Counted from the first letter of the stretch, positions 16,275-27,937 are shown. The stretch is DNA of 64,000 bases from Hyphomonadaceae bacterium TMED5 (GCA_002173095.1 NHBK01000005.1:124001-188000); one strand, 5' to 3'. Made by a program: numbers and translations. The notes: a model not told the origin generated them from the letters alone.

Positions 16275-18154
16275 CCATTCGTTGGAGCCGGTGTCGTGAC
16301 AGGTTTCGATGTCACTTCAGGCCCATAACTGATAATCCGCGCACCGGTTTCACCCTTGGGCGTGCGGTCCGGACCGAGGAAGTAAATCGTGCCGTCCGTT
16401 CGGATTTCGGCGATCAGATCCGCATCCGGACGCTCCTTGCGGAAAGTTTCCAGATTGTACTTCTCTGTCAGTTCCGTCTTGTGGAAGACCCATTTCTTAT
16501 AATGGTCACGGATGAGGCCATCATAGTTTCGTCCCGAGCGCATGAGCGTGCGGCCACGTGACGTGCGCGGCACGCCCAGAAGGTCCTGATCATTGTCCGA
16601 ACTCGACAGCTGGAAGGTGTGCTCCCGGCCAAGTTCCGGGCCGAAATGGCGACAGACCAGCGCATTGTAATAGTCATTCGCGCTGACCGCTGCGAGCGTT
16701 GAAAACAGCGCATGGTCGAGACGATGCTCAGCGGCCTCAGACAAAACTTCACCTGTGAAGGCCGTAATGCCAGCCTCACGTGCCGGGCGCAGACGACGAA
16801 GATCGGTATCAGCCATCACAACGCCAATGCCAGCATCTTTAAGCACTTTTGCGAGGCCCACACTCCAGGCATTCGCGCCAACCAGAAGCACGCCGGTCGC
16901 ACCGGAATGGGCAAGCTTCAGATACCGCGCCAACGGTGCCATGGTGAAGCCGTGCAGCGTGACGGTGGTAAACACGATTGCGAAGGACAAAGGCACAATC
17001 TGTTCAGCGCCCGCGAGCAGTGTTGAATCCCCGCCGCCGAGCGTGGCCAGCCTGCCCGCAAAGAAGCCTGACACGGCGACCGCCACGATACCGCGCGGAG
17101 CAATCCAGCCGACCAGAAACATTTCTTTCAGTTTGAATTCGCCCATTGTCGACAGTGCGACCGTTGCCGGGCGCACTACGAACAGCATGCCGATGAGGAA
17201 TGCAAAGGTCTGCCAGTTCAGCGCGGACATGATTATGTCGACCGTCAGGCCTGCCGTGAGCAGAACGAACACGCCGGAGACCAGAATGACCGCAATATTC
17301 TCTTTAAAGCGGCGCATATCCTGAAGGCTGGCGAATTTGGAGTTGCCAAGCGTCATGCCGAATGCCGTCACCGCGACGAGGCCAATCTCATGTTCGATCG
17401 CTTCTGCCAGCGCATAACACGCCAGCACACTGATCAGAATGATCGGCGCTTTCAGGAATTCCGGCATCCATGCATTGCGGAAAGCATGGGTCAGGCCTTT
17501 GCCCAACCCAACGCCAATAATAACGCCCAAAATAGCGGCGAAAATAATCCAGCCGATAATGGTGAAAGCATTCTGTTCAGCCTCAAGAACGCGCAGAACC
17601 TCATAAGCGGCAACCGCAAAAAGGGCGCCTACAGGGTCATTCACAATGCCTTCCCATTTCAGCGCCTTACCGACCCGTCCGCCCAGCTTTGACTGACGCA
17701 GAAGCGGCATGATCACCGTCGGTCCGGTCACGATCAGAATGCCCGCAAAGAGAATGGCTGTGCCGAGCCCGAGCCCGGCAAAGAAGTAGCAGACCAAAGT
17801 TCCCAGAACCCAGGCAATCGGCGCGCCAAAGAATACGAGGCGCCGTACGGCAGAGCCTGCATCCCTCAAATCAGAGAATTTAAGCGCCAGGCCACCCTCG
17901 AACAGAATGATGGCAACAGCCAGCGATACAATCGGGCGAACCAGTTCGCCGAAGGTCGCGTCCGGCTGGAGGATTGGCATTGGAAGAATAAGCGATGAGA
18001 TTGGCCCCACCAGAAGACCAGCCACACTCATCATTACAATGGCAGGCCATTGCATACGCCAGGCAAGCCATTGAGCCCCAATGCCCAGAACACCGATAAG
18101 CGCGACAGCCTCAACTGGCGAAAGAAGCGCTGCGGTTTCCCCTGATACTGCCAT
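16244..18154 (-). CDS. CPA1-family Na+(K+)/H+ antiporter with TrkA-N domain
   Basis: A 636-residue membrane protein from the ATG at 18154 (TAAGGAA seven nt upstream; the 12-residue upstream extension looks non-coding). About twelve transmembrane helices cover residues 15-400 with the exchanger motifs ILFEGGLALKF and FAGILIVTGPTVIMPLL. A Rossmann-like TrkA-N region follows (GVLLVGANAWSVGLAKVL, VMADTDLRRLRPAREAGI), and then a tail of about 150 residues ending in a Pro/Thr-rich stretch. It probably exchanges monovalent cations for protons, gated by nucleotide binding. The glycine motif is atypical (VGANAW), so nucleotide binding is uncertain. Confidence 0.9.
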   Translation of the reverse strand: MAVSGETAALLSPVEAVALIGVLGIGAQWLAWRMQWPAIVMMSVAGLLVGPISSLILPMPILQPDATFGELVRPIVSLAVAIILFEGGLALKFSDLRDAGSAVRRLVFFGAPIAWVLGTLVCYFFAGLGLGTAILFAGILIVTGPTVIMPLLRQSKLGGRVGKALKWEGIVNDPVGALFAVAAYEVLRVLEAEQNAFTIIGWIIFAAILGVIIGVGLGKGLTHAFRNAWMPEFLKAPIILISVLACYALAEAIEHEIGLVAVTAFGMTLGNSKFASLQDMRRFKENIAVILVSGVFVLLTAGLTVDIIMSALNWQTFAFLIGMLFVVRPATVALSTMGEFKLKEMFLVGWIAPRGIVAVAVSGFFAGRLATLGGGDSTLLAGAEQIVPLSFAIVFTTVTLHGFTMAPLARYLKLAHSGATGVLLVGANAWSVGLAKVLKDAGIGVVMADTDLRRLRPAREAGITAFTGEVLSEAAEHRLDHALFSTLAAVSANDYYNALVCRHFGPELGREHTFQLSSSDNDQDLLGVPRTSRGRTLMRSGRNYDGLIRDHYKKWVFHKTELTEKYNLETFRKERPDADLIAEIRTDGTIYFLGPDRTPKGETGARIISYGPEVTSKPVTTPAPTNGQPPADPVVP

Positions 18155-18296
18155 GGGCAGGTTCCTTATTTTAACTGCGTCCCGCCCCATCCTAAGAAGC
18201 GCAGAGACGCGTGGCCGGAGCTGTTGGCTACCGGTGAGATTGCAGAATTATATACTGATGTGATCAGAATGGGACGGAAAAACCGACTAGGCGGCT

Positions 18297-18809
18297 TTAC
18301 CCGTCGTCAGCCTCGCTGAAATCAAAACCAATGGATCGTGCATCGGTTCCCCGGTCATATCGTTCAATCGCTTCAGAAAACTGGGCACGAATATACGCAT
18401 ACAAGATATCGTAAAACTCCTGCGGATCATTATCCGCTAGTGGGAGCTTGAAAGTATAGCTTGGACCGTCATCAACGTGAACTGTGAAATTTTCGCCCTG
18501 TTTATGGCAGTGAACAACAACGCGGATCCATTCTGTGCCCTCCGTTACGCGCACAGCGAGCCCAAACAGAACCGGTCCTAACGGCCGGAAGCCGCGCGGC
18601 GGGATGGAAAAAGCAGTATCCAGATCCGTCTGTGGTTTAAACGCCCCGGTCGGCGGGACAAGATGAACGCATACGCCCTTGCTGGAACCGAGATACGCGC
18701 AAAAGCCATCCTTCAGGTCGCTGGCAAGCTGGCGGATACGTTCGTAATTTTCAGCCGCACGCAGCTGATATTCCTTCACAGTTTCAAGAAGGTCTTCAAA
18801 TCGAGACAT
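18297..18809 (-). CDS. Conserved-looking hypothetical protein
   Basis: A 170-residue protein I do not recognise. It has a helical N-terminus (SRFEDLLETVKEYQLRAAEN, residues 2-21), then alternating strands (GVCVHLVPP, FGLAVRV, WIRVVVHCHKQG, NFTVHVDDG) and an acidic C-terminus. No signal peptide or membrane segment is seen. GGGGG lies 6 nt before the ATG, a good ribosome binding site, so it is probably expressed. It lies at the downstream end of the long minus-strand run that includes gyrB, VanZ and an EEP enzyme, with a 138-bp gap from the EEP gene. Confidence 0.65.
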   Translation of the reverse strand: MSRFEDLLETVKEYQLRAAENYERIRQLASDLKDGFCAYLGSSKGVCVHLVPPTGAFKPQTDLDTAFSIPPRGFRPLGPVLFGLAVRVTEGTEWIRVVVHCHKQGENFTVHVDDGPSYTFKLPLADNDPQEFYDILYAYIRAQFSEAIERYDRGTDARSIGFDFSEADDG

Positions 18810-18947
18810 ATATCCCCCGCCTGATGGTTCTGGCCGAATTGACTTTCGAATCTGACTTGCAGTGTCAGGACTTCAAGTCTGGCAGGGAAAATCTCTGATT
18901 AACACCCTGATTTTCCGACCTATTCGATTTTCGCAGGCAATGTCGCC

Positions 18948-19937
18948 CTACAATTCAACGGTCAGGCTTATAGGGCAGTGATCAGAGGCTTTTGGGTGGC
19001 TCCATCCAATGCCCGGCAAGCGGAAGCCCTGATAGCGGCTCGCCTGCCAGGGCATACCATGACGCGTGATCGACACGTCAGGCCGTGCATTTTTTGTTGC
19101 GAGCGCGGGTGACAGTAAAAAATGGTCCAGCGCCGAATAAGTATCATCACCGGTATAATGATGCGTCCAGCGCTCCAGATCCGGCAGGTCGCACATCATC
19201 AGCGCGTCGAACGAAAACCCATCACGAATGAGCGGCGAGAGACCGTGGCCGGTATCAACCCTGCCATCCTGTTCCAGAAAGTCATTCAGATCACCGCAGA
19301 CGATCCAGTTTGCTTCGGCAGGCGTTTCAAATTCCCGCTCAATCAGACGACGCACAGCGAGCGCTTCCTGCTGACGAATGGCTCGGGTTTCCCACCGCCC
19401 GCCATGCATGGACTTAAAATGACAAATGAAAAGCGTGAGCGGCGTTTCACCGAAGGTAAAATCAAGCTGGAGACAATCGCGCCGGAATACCGAGTCGCGC
19501 GGCGTTTGCCCCGGCAAGAGCGGAATGCCAACATCATTGAGCGTCAGCCCGACGTGAGACAAAATCCGATCTGGTCGTTTGCGGCTGAGGGCAGCGACAT
19601 CTATCCCTCTGGAATCATTGCCTTCTTTAAGTATTCGGCACTCATATCCGGTACGTGACCAACGGCGCAGATATCGATTGTGGAACGCAGTCAGCGTGAC
19701 CAGATTTTCCACTTCCTGCAACGCGCAAATGTCTGATTTGGAACTCGCCAGCGCCTGTGCTGTCAGGGTGCGATCGTCTTCGGAAAGCACATTAAACGCG
19801 CCATCTACCGCGTTCGCAGCATCCGCATCTGACACCATGGTGAGCTTCTCACGAAGGCGCGGAATAGAGGTTTCGCCAAAGGCAAAACGCATCATCAGAT
19901 TTTCGCAGTTAAAGCTCGTCAGCTGAATGACGGGCAT
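18948..19937 (-). CDS. Endonuclease/exonuclease/phosphatase family protein
   Basis: A 329-residue EEP-fold hydrolase. The metal and catalytic motifs are in the right order: SFNCENLM (residue 8 onward), CALQEVENL, VCGDLNDF and the C-terminal SDHCPI. The fold needs Mg2+ and hydrolyses phosphodiesters or phosphomonoesters; the substrate could be DNA, inositol phosphates or lipids. There is no signal peptide, so it is cytosolic. A GGAGGGG ribosome binding site precedes the ATG. It follows the VanZ gene by 26 nt on the same strand. Confidence 0.88.
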   Translation of the reverse strand: MPVIQLTSFNCENLMMRFAFGETSIPRLREKLTMVSDADAANAVDGAFNVLSEDDRTLTAQALASSKSDICALQEVENLVTLTAFHNRYLRRWSRTGYECRILKEGNDSRGIDVAALSRKRPDRILSHVGLTLNDVGIPLLPGQTPRDSVFRRDCLQLDFTFGETPLTLFICHFKSMHGGRWETRAIRQQEALAVRRLIEREFETPAEANWIVCGDLNDFLEQDGRVDTGHGLSPLIRDGFSFDALMMCDLPDLERWTHHYTGDDTYSALDHFLLSPALATKNARPDVSITRHGMPWQASRYQGFRLPGIGWSHPKASDHCPISLTVEL

Positions 19938-19963
19938 GTCCCCTCCTGCCCAGATCTAAAAGA

Positions 19964-20350
19964 TCAGGCCGATGCAGACACCCGCCGTGATCGAATCAAA
20001 CTCCGACAGATCATGACAAACGCGGCGCAGGCGACAACCCCTGCAATGCTTGCCAGCAAGTCCATGAGCGAACCTGAACGTGTCGGGATCAGAAATGCCT
20101 GAACCAGTTCCAGGCCGATGCCGGCAAGGACAGCCAGCGCAGAAGAAAGTCCGATATGGCGCGGGCCAAAAAACGCGGTTATCCAAAGGGTCAATGCGCC
20201 GAAGGCAAGGAAATGCTCCAGCTTATCCTGTTGCGCAAAAAGCTTCGGAATTGGCGGCGCAGCCTGCGTCGCCCCCCAAACAATGAGAAGCGCAATCGCC
20301 AGCGATACTGCCGCATAAATCAGCCGAGATGTTGTTATATGCTTGAGCAT
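19964..20350 (-). CDS. VanZ family membrane protein
   Basis: A 128-residue protein with four hydrophobic helices. The VanZ signature is QQDKLEHFLAFGALTLWIT (residues 40-58), with a later SGSLMDLLASIAGVVA. VanZ-like proteins are small inner-membrane proteins of mostly unknown function; the name comes from teicoplanin resistance. It lies between gyrB and the EEP gene. The gap to gyrB is 108 bp and holds no clear terminator. Confidence 0.85.
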   Translation of the reverse strand: MLKHITTSRLIYAAVSLAIALLIVWGATQAAPPIPKLFAQQDKLEHFLAFGALTLWITAFFGPRHIGLSSALAVLAGIGLELVQAFLIPTRSGSLMDLLASIAGVVACAAFVMICRSLIRSRRVSASA

Positions 20351-20458
20351 GGCAGCCTACCGGGAATCTGTGTCGCAAATCGTGCAAACAGAATGCGCCG
20401 ACAGGCTTGCCAACATCTTAACGCAAAGCCGTCATAGGTTAAAAAACCCGGGAAAATC

Positions 20459-22972
<2,514 letters not shown>

Positions 22973-23146
22973 TCAGCCCAGAAAATTACTCCGGAAACTG
23001 AGCTTTATTTCACTGTTTTCATTAGAGTTTCGTGACAGTCGCAAGAATGCTGAACTTTCTTCGGAGCCCGGGCTGGAATTCACCGTGGATAATGCTGCGG
23101 AAATCAGAATTTTAACGCCGCATCACTCGCGCAGCAGGTGAATTTT

Positions 23147-24298
23147 TTAGTCCTGCGCAATCACTTCGCCGCCACTGACCTCAAAATATTGAGCCCGATC
23201 CCCGAACCCCTCAAACAAGCTTCTCTCCGTGCCGGTCAGCCAGGCCTGACCATTCAGGGCTGAGAGCTCATCAAACAGCGCCGCACGGCGATCCGGGTCC
23301 AGATGCGCCACCGCCTCATCGAGCAGCACCAGCGGATTGCGCAAATGCTCTTCAGCTTCCAACGCACGAGCGTTCGACAGGATCAGGCCGATGAGCAATG
23401 CCTTTTGCTGGCCGGTGGAACAAAGCGCAGCAGGCACACCCGTCGGCCGGTGAATGACGACGAGATCAGAGCGATGCGGGCCACTGAGCGTACGCCCGGC
23501 GCGCGCATCGCGTCGCCGCCCCTCGCTCAAAGCGTCCTTTAAGAGCGCCTCGACCTCGGACACGGACTTACCCTCGCTAAACGCTTCCTCAGCGAGCCCT
23601 TCAAGCCCTAAATCGGCTTTCGGAAAGGCGCCATCCGGGCGCGTCTCAACTGCGGCCTGAAGACGGGAAACGGTCTGCACGCGGTTAAACGCGATCTGAG
23701 CGCCATGCTCAGCAAGCCTAGCCTCGAGACCATCCAGCCAGACAGGATCCGGGAAATCACGCTCAAGCAGCAGGTTTCGCTCTCTCATGGCCTTCTCATA
23801 GGCTGTTGAGTGGCGCGCATGATTTGGAAAATGGGCCAGCGTCTGCCGATCCAGGAATTTGCGCCGCTCCGTCGCGCCGCCCGCAAACACACGATCCATA
23901 GCCGGCGTCAGCCAGATAATCCGGACAAGCTCGCTCAGCGCCCCAGCAGTTGAGCCCGCACCGTCAATCTGCATGCTGCGTTTGCCGCGTCCGGAGCCTT
24001 CCATGCTCGCATCAATGCGGATGGAACGGTCCATATCCCCGTCAAACAGTGTCGCGCCCATCGCCCAATTGCTACCAGCCTGACCGGCCTCAACCTTCGC
24101 CATATCCGGCAAGCCAGCCGACCGCAGACCGCGCCCGGGCGATAACTGGGAAATCGCTTCAATGAGATTGGTTTTGCCAGCGCCATTTGCCCCATAAAGG
24201 CAGACATGGCGCCCATCGAGCGCCATCGACAGCGCGCTATAATTCCGGAATGTGGAGAGCGCGAGGCGTTTCAGATAGATCCGGCCCGCGCCGTCCAT
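23147..24298 (-). CDS. recF: DNA replication/repair protein RecF
   Basis: A 383-residue SMC-like ATPase. The Walker A motif GANGAGKTNLIEAI is at about residues 34-47. The ABC-type signature LSGPHRSDL is near 270 and the Walker B region PLVLLDEAVAHLDPDRR near 325. RecF with RecO and RecR loads RecA at gaps. The start lies 5 nt after the dnaN stop, so it is almost certainly co-transcribed with dnaN. The gap to gyrB is 243 bp. Confidence 0.97.
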   Translation of the reverse strand: MDGAGRIYLKRLALSTFRNYSALSMALDGRHVCLYGANGAGKTNLIEAISQLSPGRGLRSAGLPDMAKVEAGQAGSNWAMGATLFDGDMDRSIRIDASMEGSGRGKRSMQIDGAGSTAGALSELVRIIWLTPAMDRVFAGGATERRKFLDRQTLAHFPNHARHSTAYEKAMRERNLLLERDFPDPVWLDGLEARLAEHGAQIAFNRVQTVSRLQAAVETRPDGAFPKADLGLEGLAEEAFSEGKSVSEVEALLKDALSEGRRRDARAGRTLSGPHRSDLVVIHRPTGVPAALCSTGQQKALLIGLILSNARALEAEEHLRNPLVLLDEAVAHLDPDRRAALFDELSALNGQAWLTGTERSLFEGFGDRAQYFEVSGGEVIAQD

Positions 24299-24303
24299 CA
24301 GGA

Positions 24304-25422
24304 TCAGACGCGCAGTGGCATCAACACATAGCGGGATGCCGGGTCAGCCGGGTCGCGAACCAGTGCAGGAGATGCCGGATCGTTGAAATCAAAAAGGATT
24401 TCGTCACCATCCACCTGCTGGAAAACGTCCAGAAGATAGCGCGCATTGAAACCGATCTCCATCGGCTCGCCGCCATACTCGCCTTCGACTTCCTCAACAC
24501 CATGGCCTGTTTCTGCATGGTTCACGGTGAGAACGACTTTGTCGGCTTCCAGAGACATTTTCACAGAGCGGGAACGTTCTGCTGAAACGGTAGCGACGCG
24601 ATCGACCGCTTTCTCAAGCGCAACATTTCCCGCTTTCAGCGTCTGTTCGTTATTTTGAGGGATAACGCGCGCATAGTCAGGGAATGACCCGTCAATCAGC
24701 TTGGTTGTGAGAACCGCACGGCCTGCCGTGAAGACGATCTTCGCTTCTGAAGCAGAAACCTCAATCACACCATCATAGCCATCAATCAGGCGACGGATTT
24801 CAGACACGGCTTTACGTGGAATGATAACGCCTGCCAGGCTGTCAGAGCCTTGCGGTGCATCGATTTCAGAAAGCGCCAGACGGTGACCATCAGTTGCGAC
24901 AGCGCGCAGCTTGCTGCCGTCCTCGCCCTTATGAATGTGGAGATAAACACCGTTCAGGTAATAACGGGTTTCCTCGGTAGAAATCGCAAAGCGTGTCTTA
25001 TCGATCAGGCGCTTCAGATCATTCACATCGAGAGAGAAGCTTACCGCGCCCTCATCACGCACCATGGTCTGGAAGTCCGCCGCTGGCAGCGTTGGAAGCG
25101 CAAACCGTGAGCGACCTGCCTGAATAGAGAGGCGTTGATTGTCTGGCATGTATTCCAGTTGAACTTCTGCGGTTTCCGGAAGTTTACGCACGACATCAAA
25201 CAGGGTCTGAGCCGGAGCGGTCAGCGCGCCTTCCTGATCCACATGAGCATCAGCGGCATCTACAGCCTCAATATCAAGGTCTGTCGCCGTCAGCGTGAGC
25301 GAGCCGGAACCGGCCGCCAGAAGAACGTTTGAAAGGATGGGAATCGTATTCCGTCGCTCGACAACGCTTTGCACGTGGCTGAGTGCGCGTAGGAGATCCG
25401 AACGGTCAATCGTCAGCTTCAT
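24304..25422 (-). CDS. dnaN: DNA polymerase III beta sliding clamp
   Basis: A 372-residue clamp from the ATG at 25422, preceded by GAGAGGCAGAAG. An open frame back to 25467 is unlikely to be translated. The N-terminal MKLTIDRSDLLRALSHVQ, the IPILSNVLL strand and the C-terminal RYVLMPLRV are canonical DnaN features. It forms the dimeric ring that tethers the polymerase. It lies 214 bp downstream of dnaA but is separated from it by two strong hairpins, so it probably has its own promoter or an attenuated readthrough. Confidence 0.98.
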   Translation of the reverse strand: MKLTIDRSDLLRALSHVQSVVERRNTIPILSNVLLAAGSGSLTLTATDLDIEAVDAADAHVDQEGALTAPAQTLFDVVRKLPETAEVQLEYMPDNQRLSIQAGRSRFALPTLPAADFQTMVRDEGAVSFSLDVNDLKRLIDKTRFAISTEETRYYLNGVYLHIHKGEDGSKLRAVATDGHRLALSEIDAPQGSDSLAGVIIPRKAVSEIRRLIDGYDGVIEVSASEAKIVFTAGRAVLTTKLIDGSFPDYARVIPQNNEQTLKAGNVALEKAVDRVATVSAERSRSVKMSLEADKVVLTVNHAETGHGVEEVEGEYGGEPMEIGFNARYLLDVFQQVDGDEILFDFNDPASPALVRDPADPASRYVLMPLRV

Positions 25423-25471
25423 CTTCTGCCTCTCAGGAGCGTCTGTCTGCTCCCGCTTCCCAAACAAAAAT

Positions 25472-25498
25472 CAGCCCGCTTCGATTCGAAACGGGCTG
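25472..25498 (-). terminator. Terminator-like hairpin just upstream of dnaN
   Basis: CAGCCCG-c-TTCG, ATT, CGAA-a-CGGGCTG: an 11-bp stem with one mismatch, followed on the minus strand by ATTTTTGTTT. It lies 50 bp before the dnaN start codon, so it may be an attenuator rather than a simple end. Confidence 0.6.
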
Positions 25499-25583
25499 AG
25501 ATTTATCCATAAAACTGAGTTTCGCAAAACCCATTTGCCGCTAGTTTTGCCGGAAACTACAGATTTCTGTGGTTTCTTGCCAA

Positions 25584-25618
25584 AAATCTCCCGTTTTCAG
25601 TCAAAACCCGGGAGATTT
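25584..25618 (-). terminator. Rho-independent terminator of dnaA
   Basis: AAATCTCCCG / CGGGAGATTT, a perfect 10-bp stem followed by a U-run on the minus strand, 18 nt beyond the dnaA stop codon. Confidence 0.85.
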
Positions 25619-25636
25619 TCTAAAAACAACGGGCGA

Positions 25637-27082
25637 CTACTTGCCCGCGCTGGACAGGATATCCTCGATAGCACGCTCAACCTTTTCGATGTCACGACGC
25701 AGCGTTTCATCAGATTTCACAGCATCTTCCAGCTTACGAACCGCATAGAGCACAGTCGTGTGGTCACGATTGCCAAAGAAGCGGCCAATCTGCGGAAGCG
25801 ACCGTGTGGTCATCTTACGGCAGAGATACATGGCGATCTGACGCGGGTAAGCGATGGACCGGCTGCGGCGAGCAGATTCCAGATCCGTCTTGGTCACGTC
25901 AAAAGCGGTCATGGTTGCTCGCTTCACCTGATCAATCGTCGGCGGCTTCAGATCACCCAGCTGACGACGCACAGCAGCGCTGACATCATCCAGCGTAACC
26001 GGATTGCCGATGAAGGTCGTTGCAGTGAAAACGTTGCAGACCGCACCGTAAAGCTGGCGACCCGGGCCTTTCACACGGCTGACAATCAGGTCCACCGCCT
26101 CAGAGGACAGCTCAAAACCTGGATTCTCAGCTGCGATCTCAGCAGCCTTCATCTCAACAATACGACGGCGCATAGCCTCGTCTGGCTCAGCGACTTCGAT
26201 CAGAACACCGCCCTGAAGCTCTTCACGCACGCGGGCGCTCAGAGAGTCCAGTTGGGACGGGCTTTCGTCAGCCGTGATGACCACCTGACCACCACGCGCA
26301 ACAACCGCACGGATATTGCTGAAGAATTCTTTCTGTGTACCGCCCATGCCGGCAATCGCCTGCAGGTCGTCAATCAGAAGAACGTCAGCTGACCGCAGAC
26401 GGGTCTTCAGGTCACTCGTGTCGCGGCGCTTAACGCCCTCAACGAATGCGACCATGAACTCTTCCGCGCTCATATAAACGGCTGTACGCGGGTCGTCATT
26501 GCGTACCATCTCAGTTTCGATGGCGTGCAGAAGATGCGTTTTACCCACGCCGTGACGTCCATAGAAATAGATCGTCTGAGACGGCGTCGCCTGACCGTCA
26601 GCAATCTTACGGCCGATGGTGCAAGCCAGCCGGTTAGATTCTGAGGTAACAAGGTTTTCAAAGCTAAGGGTCTTCCCGGAGGTACGAAGCGCTGGCTCCG
26701 TCACATCCGTCGCGTCAGAGGAAATTCTGGCCTCACGCTCTGCGCGTGCTTCCTCTGCGAGCTCACGTACGTCTTCTGGAAGATCTGCCCAGCTTGCGAC
26801 AGACACACGTCGGCCGGATGGGTCCCGCTCTGACCAGAGCAGATTGATCTTACGGATGAAGTCCGTGTTCACGCGATCAGCCTGGGTTCCTGTAGCCGTC
26901 GCGACCTGAATAACACCTTCAAGGTCCGCTACGAATTCAAGATCCTTGAGCCATTTGTTGTAGACAGATTCAGAAACATCCCCGCGAATCTGTTCAACTA
27001 CAGACTGCCAAATCACAATAGCCGTTTGTTCTGAGCTTTCTGCCACCGCTTCAATTACGTTGGGCATTTTATTATTTGTCAT
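25637..27082 (-). CDS. dnaA: Chromosomal replication initiator DnaA
   Basis: A 481-residue DnaA from the ATG at 27082. A TTG at 27121 or the Met five codons in are alternatives, and no start has an ideal ribosome binding site. Domain I is at about 20-90, with an acidic linker at about 105-135. The AAA+ Walker A is GRHGVGKT (175-182) and Walker B is LLIDD (D238-D239). The domain IV signature SLPQIGRFFGNRDHTTVLYA binds DnaA boxes. It opens the origin and represses its own promoter in many bacteria. A DnaA-box-like TTATCCAAA overlaps the 5' end region at 27114-27122. Confidence 0.98.
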   Translation of the reverse strand: MTNNKMPNVIEAVAESSEQTAIVIWQSVVEQIRGDVSESVYNKWLKDLEFVADLEGVIQVATATGTQADRVNTDFIRKINLLWSERDPSGRRVSVASWADLPEDVRELAEEARAEREARISSDATDVTEPALRTSGKTLSFENLVTSESNRLACTIGRKIADGQATPSQTIYFYGRHGVGKTHLLHAIETEMVRNDDPRTAVYMSAEEFMVAFVEGVKRRDTSDLKTRLRSADVLLIDDLQAIAGMGGTQKEFFSNIRAVVARGGQVVITADESPSQLDSLSARVREELQGGVLIEVAEPDEAMRRRIVEMKAAEIAAENPGFELSSEAVDLIVSRVKGPGRQLYGAVCNVFTATTFIGNPVTLDDVSAAVRRQLGDLKPPTIDQVKRATMTAFDVTKTDLESARRSRSIAYPRQIAMYLCRKMTTRSLPQIGRFFGNRDHTTVLYAVRKLEDAVKSDETLRRDIEKVERAIEDILSSAGK

Positions 27083-27113
27083 AGCCCCGTATGCACCCCT
27101 ATTTTTGTAAAGT

Positions 27114-27122
27114 TTATCCAAA
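27114..27122 (+). promoter_or_regulatory. dnaA: DnaA box, one mismatch
   Basis: TTATCCAAA against TTATCCACA, at the 5' end of the dnaA transcript region; consistent with autoregulation. Confidence 0.45.
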
Positions 27123-27366
27123 GTGATAATCTACGCTCAAACACAATTCTCCACACATCGGTTCTCGCGAACCGTCGTCTAAACACTTCCTTGTGCGGAC
27201 ATTAACCGTGATCGAAACCTAGGATAATTCCAGTGCGATTTTGGTCAATCTGACTTTCTTCACTGAATGATATTTTTAGGTGGGTTTCCCCGCTTGACGT
27301 CATTCAAGCCATTAAAAAACAATGAAATTTTCTTTGGAAAAGATAAACAGCTATTTTGCGAGCAAC

Positions 27367-27413
27367 CGTTGACTTTTGCCCGCGGCTTCAACTTTCCAAA
27401 TCAAAAGTCAACG
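27367..27413. repeat. Perfect 12-bp inverted repeat in the dnaA upstream region
   Basis: CGTTGACTTTTG (27367-27378) and CAAAAGTCAACG (27402-27413), 23 bp between the arms. The right arm ends 18 bp before the perfect DnaA box and near the single GANTC site. Each arm includes TTGACT, a possible -35 hexamer. The arms are too far apart for a terminator-like hairpin without a large loop; they suit a dimeric or looping protein. Confidence 0.75.
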
Positions 27414-27431
27414 ATGTGATTCGCGCGATAT

Positions 27432-27440
27432 TGTGGATAA
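27432..27440 (-). promoter_or_regulatory. Perfect DnaA box
   Basis: TGTGGATAA on the plus strand, i.e. TTATCCACA on the minus strand, in the dnaA-rpsT gap. Confidence 0.75.
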
Positions 27441-27599
27441 GATTGCATTAATGTCATAAAACAATGACTTCCTGCACACCTCCCGTTTTTTACGCCGCAC
27501 AGGAACGGAAATTCCAACTTAACCGGATGTCGTGACTGTTCCTTGACGATCAGGCCAAAACGTCGCTGCACAAACAATATCCACTGCGGTGCGCAAAAA

Positions 27600-27624
27600 A
27601 AAAGCGCCCCATTCGGGCGCTTTT
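27600..27624 (-). terminator. rpsT: Rho-independent terminator of rpsT
   Basis: AAAAGCGCCC / GGGCGCTTTT, 10-bp stem and 5-nt loop, followed on the minus strand by a run of nine Us, 50 nt after the rpsT stop. Confidence 0.9.
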
Positions 27625-27673
27625 CTTACAACTCCTACGGCAGCTCAGATCGCATGCCAGAAGAGAGCATTTC

Positions 27674-27937
27674 TTAGCTCATAGCTCCAACGCGCTTAGA
27701 CAGGCGGGAAACTTTACGAGAGGTCGTGTTCTTGTGCATCACGCCTTTGCCAGCAGCACGCATCAGTTCAGGCTGAGCATTTTTAAGTGCTTCCTGAGCT
27801 GCAGCTTTGTCGCCGCTTGCGATCGCTTCTTCAACCTTACGCACATATGTCCGCACGCGCGAACGGCGCGCTTTGTTGACTTCAGTGCGGCGCGCAATCT
27901 TGCGAACCATTTTTTTGGCTGACCGGGTGTTGGCCAT
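27674..27937 (-). CDS. rpsT: 30S ribosomal protein S20
   Basis: An 87-residue, highly basic protein. [20 protein letters not shown] followed by [19 protein letters not shown] and the C-terminal [19 protein letters not shown] are standard bacterial S20. It binds 16S rRNA in the small subunit. It lies between dnaA and an enoyl-CoA hydratase gene, a common alphaproteobacterial order, and has its own terminator. Its upstream gap is 107 bp, with no clear promoter recognised. Confidence 0.98.
   Translation of the reverse strand: MANTRSAKKMVRKIARRTEVNKARRSRVRTYVRKVEEAIASGDKAAAQEALKNAQPELMRAAGKGVMHKNTTSRKVSRLSKRVGAMS

Larger units (their letters stand above)
27083..27673. other. dnaA-rpsT intergenic region, candidate replication origin
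   Basis: About 590 bp without a gene. It contains one perfect DnaA box (27432-27440), one box with a single mismatch (27114-27122), a weak one near 27568, and an AT-rich stretch (about 27305-27355). It also has one GANTC CcrM site (27418-27422), CtrA-like TTAACC half-sites at about 27202 and 27519, and a perfect 12-bp inverted repeat (27367-27413). Only one consensus box is fewer than usual for an origin, and in Caulobacter oriC is next to hemE instead. The origin call is therefore tentative; it is at least the dnaA control region. Confidence 0.4.

Noticed and set aside
25295-26392. A 365-codon open frame on the plus strand opposite dnaA and dnaN
   Set aside because: Antisense to two certain genes; composition follows theirs and no ribosome binding site or family feature is seen.
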